DNA of 64,000 nucleotides, taken from an uncultured Agathobaculum sp. (lineage in GTDB: Bacteria; Bacillota; Clostridia; Oscillospirales; Butyricicoccaceae). Below, in pieces: positions 58,380 through 64,000 of the stretch (position 1 is the stretch's first letter; every line of letters begins with the position of its first letter). The stretch covers positions 51,022 through 115,021 of the forward strand of contig NZ_CALWUM010000004.1 in NCBI RefSeq assembly GCF_944384765.1. Reading direction: 5' to 3'. The notes below the pieces were generated by a model. That model made no database searches. It was not told the origin of the DNA and saw only the letters and a program-made list of their open reading frames with translations. The translations under genes were made by a program, and so were the position numbers.

Positions 58380-59568
58380 TTTGGTCCATCCTTTCGTAAT
58401 CAGCGGTGTTAAATCGGTCGGTCGGCACAGCCTCGCGCACGAGAACGGGCGCGCCGTCCGGCTGCACCAGCACAACGCGCGGCAGCGCGCGGCTGAGAAA
58501 GAGCGAAATGCCCTCGGTCATGCAGTAAGCGCCCGTGTTGGCAAAGGCAAACATATCGCCGCACTTCAGCGCGCTGACGGGCAGCTGCTTGACCAGTATA
58601 TCGTTAATCGTACACAGGGAACCGCACAGGTTCCAGTTTTCCGCCTCGCCTTCCCGCGGCGGGAACACGCGGCAGTACGGGTGGCGCATGGCCATACTCT
58701 GCCCGTAATAGGTCAGCTGGTGCATGCCGCCGTCGAGGATCGCGTAGTTTTCACCGCGGTTGCGCTTGACATCCACCACGCGGGTCAGATAAGTGCCGCA
58801 GTCCGCGGCGATCGAGCGGCCGAGCTCGAGCGTCACCCGCGCCCCACAGCGCAGGCCGCCGAGCAACGCGCCAAACCCGGCGAGAAAGGCATCCTCATCC
58901 CATTCCTCTCCCACAAAGTAGCGCACCGGAAAGCCCGGGCCGAACTCAAGCTCCTGCGCGGTAAAGTCCTGCGTCTCGCGCAGCGCACAGAGGAAATCAT
59001 CCACGCTCTTCAGCTCACGTTCCAGCCGGCGCAGCGAAGCCTTCTGGGTGCCGGAGAAGAACTGCACTCCGCGGATGCTGACAAACGGGTGCTGCGCGCG
59101 TTCGCACACGATCTGTTCGATCTCCTCGCGCTCCATGCCGAACTGGTTGCCGCTCGTCAGGCGCAGCAGCACATGGATACGCCGCTCATAGCGCTCGGCC
59201 AGGCTGCTGAGCAGGCGGAACTGCCGCACGGACTCGACTGTGAACAAACGCGGCCCGTTCTGCTGCGCGATCATACGTTCCATGACCGCCGGGGTCTTGT
59301 ATACGCCCGAGATCACCTGCTGCGCCGCCGGGATGTGTGCCCGGGCGCAGATCTGTGCCTCGCCGGGCGAGCAGACCTCGAACCGTTCGACCAGCCCGCG
59401 CAGTTCGCTCAGCAGAAAGGGGTTGGCCTTGACTGCAAAGCACAGGCGGATCGCCGGGGGCAGGCGCCGCCGCAGGCTGGCCAGCCGCCTGCGCAGCGCG
59501 CGGGTGTCGAACACATAAAGCGGCGTGCCGTACTGGGCAGCCAGTGTTTCAAGCTGATTATCTGTCAT
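58315..59568 (-). CDS. PLP-dependent decarboxylase (LysA/exosortase-associated type)
   Basis: This 417-aa alanine-racemase-fold enzyme has PLP-lysine Lys47 in CFAVKANPF, HVLLRLTSGNQFGM, an ELGRSIAADCGTYLTRV segment, ILDGGMHQLTYYGQ, and the late Cys in GSLCTINDILVKQLPV. In diaminopimelate decarboxylases this last block is CESxD; here it is CTIND, closer to decarboxylases associated with AMP ligase and carrier genes (TIGR03099-type). The substrate is thus probably not diaminopimelate. Its start overlaps the adenylating enzyme (ATGA). Its C-terminus reads 65 nt into the carrier gene and has an unusual tail (DGYSALPASRRGFHLVP). Confidence 0.85.
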   Translation of the reverse strand: MTDNQLETLAAQYGTPLYVFDTRALRRRLASLRRRLPPAIRLCFAVKANPFLLSELRGLVERFEVCSPGEAQICARAHIPAAQQVISGVYKTPAVMERMIAQQNGPRLFTVESVRQFRLLSSLAERYERRIHVLLRLTSGNQFGMEREEIEQIVCERAQHPFVSIRGVQFFSGTQKASLRRLERELKSVDDFLCALRETQDFTAQELEFGPGFPVRYFVGEEWDEDAFLAGFGALLGGLRCGARVTLELGRSIAADCGTYLTRVVDVKRNRGENYAILDGGMHQLTYYGQSMAMRHPYCRVFPPREGEAENWNLCGSLCTINDILVKQLPVSALKCGDMFAFANTGAYCMTEGISLFLSRALPRVVLVQPDGAPVLVREAVPTDRFNTADYERMDQNGKIDGYSALPASRRGFHLVP

Positions 59569-61082
59569 AGAGTTTCCCTCCTTGCGATGGCAAGCAGGCG
59601 GCGCCGGTCCACCTTGCCGTTTGGGGTGAGCGGGAGCTGCTCGAGGCGCTCAAACGTGCGCGGAAGCATGAATACGGGCAGGCACTGCGCCAGCTGCCGG
59701 AACACTGCTGCGCTCTCCGCCGTGCCGGTATAAAATGCGTGCAGTCCGGACTTGTCCTCATCATAGATGCAGCAACACTGGGTCACGCCATCCAGCTGTG
59801 CGGCCGCTCGCTCGATTTCTTCCAATTCAATGCGATGACCCATATGCTTGATCTGGAAATCCCGGCGTCCGCAAAAGCGCAGCGCGCCCTGCGCGTCATA
59901 CTGCCCTAGGTCACCTGTGCGGTAGATGCGCTCGTGATAGCGGCGGTTATCCGGGTGCTGGACAAAAAACCGCGCGGTCTGTTCGGGCGCATTGTAATAC
60001 CCGAGCGCGAGGCCCGCGCCGCCCACGCAGATCTCACCGGTCTGTCCGGTGCGGCTGATTTCTCGCCCGTCCTCATCCAGCAGAAACACCCGCCGGCCCG
60101 GGAACGGACGGCCGAGCGGAACACCTGCGGGGTCTATATCGTCACTCTCTATCCTATGGTAAGTGCAGTTGCAGGTGATTTCGGTCGGGCCGTACAGGTT
60201 GACAAATGCCGCCTGCGGCAGATGCTTCATCCAGTTGCGCAGGTGGGCGGGCGGCATGACCTCGCCACTGAACAGCACACGGCGCACAGCGGACGGCGTG
60301 CGGTAATCCAGCCCGTGCAGCGCGCTGACCAGACACAGGGCGGATACCGCCCAGGTCAGCGTTGTGACGCGGCTTTCATCCAGGAAATCCATAAGCTGGG
60401 CGGGCTGAGAAAACAGCTGCCGTGGGATGATGGCAAGCGTCGCACCGGTCTGCATGGCGCCGTAAATATCCTTGACCGACACGTCAAAGTCAAACGGCGC
60501 CTGGTTGCCGATCACATCCTCCGCCCCAATGCCGAACAGCGCGGTAAACGAGGGGATAAAGTCCAGCACCGCGCGGTGGCTGATCACCACGCCCTTGGGC
60601 GTGCCGGTTGAGCCCGAAGTGAACAGGCAGTACAGTGGGTCTTCGCCGGTCATGCCCCGCCGGATATGTGTGAGCGCAGCCGGATCGGGCGCCGTGCGCA
60701 GCAGGTCACCGATATCCAGCACCGCGCCGCCCGGCAGCAGCCGTTCGGCCAGTTCGCTGTTCTCTTGGTTGGTGACCAGGCAGGGCGGCCGGAGCACCTC
60801 TACGATCTGCCGCAGGCGTGCCTCGGGCAGCGCAGGGCTGAGCGGTACATAAAAGCACCCTGCCTGCACCGCACCGAAAAAGGCGCAGAGGGCGTGCCTG
60901 CCTTTTTCCATCAGCACCGGGATCGGGTGGCGCGGCGCGGTCCATGCGGCAAGCGCCGTGCCCACCCGTTCGGTGTCGTGTAGCAGTTCGCGCCAGGTGC
61001 ACGCGCCGTCCGGCGCGGTCACCGCCTGCTTGTCCGGCAGGGCTGCGGCTGTCATCTGTAACAATTCAAGAATATTTTTCAT
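59565..61082 (-). CDS. Amino-acid adenylating enzyme (DltA-like)
   Basis: This 505-aa AMP-forming ligase has the ATP loop FTSGSTGTPKGV (about residues 154-165), substrate-pocket PFDFDVSVKDIYGAM, VNLYGPTEITCNCTYH (YGPTE), YRTGDLGQY and the C-terminal catalytic Lys in LTPNGKVDRRRLLA. This set is typical of NRPS-type and DltA adenylation domains, length as DltA. It should activate an amino acid and load the DltC-like carrier. ATG 61082 is chosen since AGAGG lies before it; an in-frame ATG 18 nt upstream has no ribosome site. First gene of the surface-modification cluster. Confidence 0.88.
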   Translation of the reverse strand: MKNILELLQMTAAALPDKQAVTAPDGACTWRELLHDTERVGTALAAWTAPRHPIPVLMEKGRHALCAFFGAVQAGCFYVPLSPALPEARLRQIVEVLRPPCLVTNQENSELAERLLPGGAVLDIGDLLRTAPDPAALTHIRRGMTGEDPLYCLFTSGSTGTPKGVVISHRAVLDFIPSFTALFGIGAEDVIGNQAPFDFDVSVKDIYGAMQTGATLAIIPRQLFSQPAQLMDFLDESRVTTLTWAVSALCLVSALHGLDYRTPSAVRRVLFSGEVMPPAHLRNWMKHLPQAAFVNLYGPTEITCNCTYHRIESDDIDPAGVPLGRPFPGRRVFLLDEDGREISRTGQTGEICVGGAGLALGYYNAPEQTARFFVQHPDNRRYHERIYRTGDLGQYDAQGALRFCGRRDFQIKHMGHRIELEEIERAAAQLDGVTQCCCIYDEDKSGLHAFYTGTAESAAVFRQLAQCLPVFMLPRTFERLEQLPLTPNGKVDRRRLLAIARRETL

Positions 61083-61131
61083 GGGCTGCCTCTTGTTCAT
61101 TCGGGAGTTTGGGTTCCATTCACAGAAAACC

Positions 61132-61165
61132 GGACGGCCGCACCGTAAGGCAGGAGCCGTCCGCG
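61132..61165 (-). terminator. Hairpin between the lipoprotein gene and the Dlt-like cluster
   Basis: GGACGGC and GCCGTCC arms with a ~17-nt loop, followed on the minus strand by GGTTTTC. The weak T-run would permit partial read-through. Confidence 0.5.
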
Positions 61166-61225
61166 TTTCCTTTTTTGGGGGGAAAGAAAGGAGAGAAAAC
61201 CAATGTTAAATCGGGAGAAGGGGGA

Positions 61226-61657
61226 TCAGCTCTTGGCCTTGGCGGTACCGGATGCGGCCTTGCTCGCGGTGCCGGTCTTGGCGGGGGTCTTGGTTGCTGC
61301 CTTCTTGGTGGACTTCTTTGCCGTGCCGGAGGACTTCTTGACCGTCTTTTTGGTGGTCTTTTTCTCCGTCGTGGCCGCTTCGCTGCTCTTGGCGTCCGTC
61401 GCGGCAGTATCCTTTGCCGCTTCGGTCGTCGCGGCGGTGTCCTGTGTGGTTTCCTTCGCGGTGTCCTTAGCCGTATCCTGGGCCTTGTTCGTTGCGGTGT
61501 CCTTGGTGTCTTCCTGCTGCACCTGGGTCTGCTGCTGGGTGGGCTGCTCGGTCTTTGCCTTCAGTGCGGAACAGCCGGCCAGTGCGGGCAGTGCCATCAG
61601 AGCAGCGAGCGAGAGAGCGGCTGCGCCCTTGGCAGCGCGGGAGGGGATCAGATTCAT
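61226..61657 (-). CDS. Lipoprotein with cationic Lys/Thr/Ala low-complexity tail
   Basis: This 143-aa protein has a signal peptide with lipobox LAGC (ALPALAGCSALKAK). A Thr/Asp/Gln/Lys repeat segment follows (TKDTATNKAQDTAKDTAKET-type, residues ~40-95), then a very basic tail resembling histone H1 (KKTTKKTVKKSSGTAKKSTK). No globular domain is evident. AGGAG precedes ATG 61657. It is anchored outside the membrane and could bind anionic wall polymers. It lies just upstream of the Dlt-like genes, in the same direction. Confidence 0.8.
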   Translation of the reverse strand: MNLIPSRAAKGAAALSLAALMALPALAGCSALKAKTEQPTQQQTQVQQEDTKDTATNKAQDTAKDTAKETTQDTAATTEAAKDTAATDAKSSEAATTEKKTTKKTVKKSSGTAKKSTKKAATKTPAKTGTASKAASGTAKAKS

Positions 61658-62116
61658 GGTAATTGACTCCTTTAGCGGATGTATTTCAAGGGCCTTCGCT
61701 CTTGATGGGTATACTTTACCACCGCATCATTCAGTTCCCCTTCAGTCTTCCTTAAGAAATCTGAAGAAAGCAAAAAACTGCGCCAGCTACCCGGCGCAGC
61801 CCTTGACCGGCAGCAGCCTTCGCCTGCGCGGGTTTGTGCAGGTGGCCGGACGCGTCGTTCCCGTCTCTGCTGTCTGGTGCCTGTGCCCTGCGGCCGGCGC
61901 AAAACAGCTTTGAGGTTCCAAAACATAAAAAAACACCTCTTTCCAAAGCGTTATGCCTTGGAAAGAGGTGCGATTTGATTCTGTTATGGCAGTCCATCCA
62001 TTACCGTAGTTTGTGCGAACCGGTTCGCTTTCGCTACCGTAACAAATTCACATATCATCTAACAGAACAACGAATTTTTGAAAAATTGTTTTGTGTCGTA
62101 TCAGTTTGCGGACAAC
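61658..62116. other. Intergenic region and former 3' UTR of the truncated gap gene
   Basis: Positions 61658-61760 hold the control region of the lipoprotein gene. From 61921 to 62116 lies what would have been the 3' UTR of the glyceraldehyde-3-phosphate dehydrogenase gene, including its terminator. No further gene is seen. Confidence 0.6.
61924..61970 (-). terminator. Terminator of the truncated gap gene
   Basis: CACCTCTTTCCAA/TTGGAAAGAGGTG perfect 13-bp stem, followed on the minus strand by TTTTTTT. Nothing intact now reads into it. Confidence 0.85.
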
Positions 62117-62182
62117 TTACTTGTTGTCAACCTCAGCCATGTGCTCGATGAGCATCAGGAGCTTGTTGGAGTAGCCCCACTC
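62117..62182 (-). pseudogene. 3' remnant of glyceraldehyde-3-phosphate dehydrogenase
   Basis: Only 21 codons plus TAA remain: EWGYSNKLLMLIEHMAEVDN and a final K. This is the C-terminus of type I GAPDH, where 'WYDNEWGYSNKLV' is invariant. The homology stops exactly at the Glu codon (62182). Beyond it the DNA becomes AT-rich and the frame reaches a stop six codons later. The gene's own terminator survives at 61924-61970. The remainder of gap may lie past the window's right edge, split off by an inserted element, or be lost. Confidence 0.75.
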
Positions 62183-62415
62183 AACAATTTTGGACTTTTA
62201 TGTTGAAAATATGATAGATTTCTGTTCAAAAATCCATTTTACATCTACAAAAAGTTCAAAAATATGTTTTCTATTCTATTTCTGAATATGTATAGCTACC
62301 ATAAAAGAAGCAATACCCGCTTGCCTCTTTTTAAGGCGTAACTGGGTTGTTTGGCTTACTCGCTACTATTAATAAGCAGCCATAAGTCTAATGATATTTA
62401 TGATATAATACCACA
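62183..62415. other. AT-rich segment without recognised gene at the element boundary
   Basis: Noticeably AT-rich relative to the GC-rich DNA to the left. No open frame, promoter or repeat recognised; the base-composition shift begins at the truncated gap codon. Confidence 0.6.
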
Positions 62416-63738
62416 CTATTGAATAGATTGAAAGAGCTCTGAAAATTCAATTTGCTCAACGTGAGGTATTCCATCATAATCTGCATTCAAATATTTATTT
62501 CTAATGTTATTCTGTAAATATGTTCTTTCTGCATAATCACTAATACATTTTACCTGTTTATATGCATTCTCATCTTCGCTTATTATGTAGATAGCATCCC
62601 TGATTGAATCTATCTCCATTAATAATGTATTATGTGATGTAACAATGAGTTGCCCCGAAATATGAGGCGCAACTTCTTCAATAACTTTTTTCATTAAAAC
62701 ATCATGAATGCCCATATCAATTTCATCTATCACAACAGTATGGCCGTTCATTGCTTCGAAAAGGAAAGAGATAATATCCAATATCCGATGATTGCCTGTC
62801 GATTCTAACGAGAATGGTATATCTCGTTCTTTTCCGTAAATCAATTTTGAAACATATAATTGATAAGATACCTGCTTTTCATTTTTACTCGTGAAATCAA
62901 AATAAACTTTTCTATTATCCGAGTTGATTGCATGAAAAAATGAAGAAAGCATTTCCGCAACTTTATTTAATTGAGGAACAGCATCTGCTGTTATTTCACC
63001 GCTTTCCAAATTTCTTGGCAAATTAACCGAGGACTGCAAGTAGCCACGCTCTTCATGTCCGGTCTTCAGAAAACATGATATATGAGAAAAGGCATCCAAG
63101 ACTGACGCAAAATTCATTGAAATTGCATCATGAATATATTTTGTAGATTTGTCATGTTCTTCATGAAGTAAAATTGCAAGAAGCGTATGCTTCCCCCAAA
63201 ATTTTCTAACCAATTCTTGCAAATCTGCAAGAAACTGATTATCTACAAACGCTTTTTTATTCAATTTTACTTCATCTGGTGTTATATCAAAATAAACACC
63301 TCTATTTTTCTCGAGAGTATATTCAAGACGTTCGTGGGAAAGTTCACCGTTTTCCGAGTGAAAAGTTACTTCATATAATCCCTTTCTATCATTGATAGAA
63401 AATTCGTATTGAAGTTTCATATTACCAACTGCGCCAATCATATAATTATCGGATATAAGATTTTTCATTTCGCGCAATTGGCGACGAAGAAAGCCTAAAA
63501 AATCGTCTCCCATAGAATTAAAATTAGTATCTTCTATCATTTTAGCCCAAATATCACGCACATCCATTGTACGCAATAAATCTATAAGAAACGCGATACT
63601 TTCAGCAAGATTAGACTTACCCATACCGTTTTCGCCATAAACGATGGCTAAGTGCTTGGGAGTGCTTTTCCGAGTCGTTAAATCCAATTCAATATCTTCA
63701 AACGACTTGAAATTATGTAGTTTAATTTTGGTAAACAT
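62416..63738 (-). CDS. OLD/AAA15-type ATPase, possible phage-defence protein
   Basis: This 440-aa ATPase begins MFTKIKLHNFKSFEDIELDL. Walker A is GENGMGKS (residues 35-42), the ABC-type signature-like region is FSLESTGNHRILDI, Walker B is VVIDEIDMGIHD and the last motif is IVTSHNTLLMEI. This is the AAA15/AAA21 layout of OLD-related and AbiL-like ATPases. No TOPRIM or nuclease domain is fused, and no RloB-type partner lies downstream (only the gap remnant). ATG 63738 follows GGGAGGG. Base composition is far more AT-rich than the rest of the window, which indicates recent transfer. Confidence 0.78.
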   Translation of the reverse strand: MFTKIKLHNFKSFEDIELDLTTRKSTPKHLAIVYGENGMGKSNLAESIAFLIDLLRTMDVRDIWAKMIEDTNFNSMGDDFLGFLRRQLREMKNLISDNYMIGAVGNMKLQYEFSINDRKGLYEVTFHSENGELSHERLEYTLEKNRGVYFDITPDEVKLNKKAFVDNQFLADLQELVRKFWGKHTLLAILLHEEHDKSTKYIHDAISMNFASVLDAFSHISCFLKTGHEERGYLQSSVNLPRNLESGEITADAVPQLNKVAEMLSSFFHAINSDNRKVYFDFTSKNEKQVSYQLYVSKLIYGKERDIPFSLESTGNHRILDIISFLFEAMNGHTVVIDEIDMGIHDVLMKKVIEEVAPHISGQLIVTSHNTLLMEIDSIRDAIYIISEDENAYKQVKCISDYAERTYLQNNIRNKYLNADYDGIPHVEQIEFSELFQSIQ

Positions 63739-63757
63739 ATATAGCCCTCCCTGATAT

Positions 63758-63786
63758 ATAATAGCAAACCATTGCGCCAAAGTCAA
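63758..63786 (-). promoter_or_regulatory. Promoter of the AAA15 ATPase gene
   Basis: Minus-strand TTGACT (63786-63781), 17-bp spacer, TATTAT (63763-63758), 20 bp before the start codon. Confidence 0.75.
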
Positions 63787-63832
63787 TATTTTATTTATAT
63801 CGGAGAGTCCATCTATCTGATTTCAAAAAAAC

Positions 63833-63861
63833 TTGACTTTGATAGAAACATATGGTAAGGT
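63833..63861 (+). promoter_or_regulatory. Divergent promoter at the right edge
   Basis: TTGACT (63833-63838), 17-bp spacer, TAAGGT (63856-63861). It points into the leader at 63866-64000. Confidence 0.5.
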
Positions 63862-63865
63862 GGTA

Positions 63866-64000
63866 TTGTGCTCGTCCCCCTGACAAGGGACTGGGCGGTA
63901 GGTATTCCATCTCTTGGGCAATCGGAAAGACCTGCTAATAAAAGTCAAGTAGAAATTTCAGATTTTTTAGGGAGGCAAAAAGGCAACACAAAATCAAGCC
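63866..64000 (+). other. GC-richer, possibly structured leader of an off-window gene
   Basis: About 100 nt of higher-GC sequence (from GTGCTCGTCCCCCTGACAAG on) stands out from the AT-rich surroundings. It contains pairable segments (GTCCC with GGGAC; AGGT with ACCT) and ends with GGGAGG at 63971-63976, a ribosome-site-like sequence. No start codon occurs before the window end, so the gene is unseen. I cannot match it to a known riboswitch. Confidence 0.4.

Noticed and set aside
61203..61913. Plus-strand frame rich in Val, Ala and Ser opposite the cationic lipoprotein, looking like a multi-helix membrane protein
   Set aside because: It is the reverse reading of the Lys/Thr/Ala repeats; the minus-strand frame has a lipobox, ribosome site and correct gene context.
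1..64000. tRNA, rRNA, CRISPR array, integrase or transposase genes
   Set aside because: None was seen: no T-loop GGTTCGAATCC-type clusters with cloverleaf context, no regularly spaced repeats with spacers, and no DDE, tyrosine or serine recombinase motifs within the window.

Overview
The window reads as chromosomal DNA of a GC-rich anaerobic Firmicute, most likely a gut Clostridia/Oscillospirales-type bacterium (inference). The reasons are strong Shine-Dalgarno sites, TTGACA/TATAAT promoters with 16-18 bp spacers, many intrinsic terminators, PadR/GntR/XRE/RpiR/ECF regulators, a YbaK/PrdX deacylase, an LTA-synthase-like sulfatase and a Dlt-like cell-surface cluster. No rRNA, tRNA, CRISPR array or insertion sequence was recognised. 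Most of the window is visibly GC-rich; the last ~1.8 kb (from about 62183) is AT-rich and looks foreign.

Layout. 1-400: tail of a TetR-type regulator, then a block of consecutive perfect hairpins. 399-6809 (minus): 2-aminoethylphosphonate uptake and degradation (RpiR regulator, ATPase, two-module permease, binding protein, phnW, phnX); the permease and binding-protein frames are joined without a stop codon. 7163-11441: a 45-aa protein, an Old Yellow Enzyme homologue, a PNPOx-like protein, a MATE exporter behind a leader-peptide/terminator attenuator, and a conserved-looking hypothetical. 11691-16972: an MMPL/RND exporter with an overlapping long secreted helical partner, and an alpha/beta hydrolase. 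17030-20107 (minus): a six-gene set with mostly overlapping ends (SGNH esterase, peptide deformylase, Vat-like acetyltransferase, flavodoxin, phosphoesterase, small DUF6933-like protein). 20270-22719 (minus): two CobW GTPases, one with a long His/Asp tract and one fused to a YcgQ/DUF1980-like domain, and an XRE regulator whose start codon lies in a 28-bp palindrome. 22864-28140: secreted serine hydrolase, condensation-like acyltransferase behind a TetR-type operator, ECF sigma/anti-sigma pair. 28325-33113: PadR with a HAAS/FtsW-like membrane protein, a second MATE exporter, PrdX-like deacylase, ndk and two small proteins. 33173-40977: LTA-synthase-like sulfatase, NagD-like HAD phosphatase, one response regulator with two tandem histidine kinases sharing an almost identical 760-bp catalytic half, and a PsiE-like protein.

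41123-45892 is an amino-acid catabolism module: NSS transporter, enlarged tryptophanase-family lyase, RidA and a YheO/DauR-type regulator, with repeated TTGTGAA motifs. 45975-52907 holds a GNAT enzyme, threonine aldolase, YczE-like protein, zinc-ribbon protein, CmpB-like protein and a GntR/ABC operon with a 20-bp operator. 53020-55505 is a copper-type module (CsoR, P1B ATPase, 57-aa membrane protein) with three matching operator-like sites. 55576-61082 is a five-gene cluster resembling dlt (adenylating enzyme, carrier protein, MBOAT, DltD-like SGNH protein) with an inserted PLP-dependent decarboxylase; it is the best candidate for an undescribed surface-modification pathway. A lipoprotein with a cationic low-complexity tail lies just upstream.

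At 62117-62182 only the last 21 codons and stop of a glyceraldehyde-3-phosphate dehydrogenase gene remain, with its terminator still downstream. The AT-rich segment starts exactly there and carries an OLD/AAA15-type ATPase of the kind found in phage defence and, at the right edge, an unexplained promoter plus leader. This looks like the edge of an integrated element.
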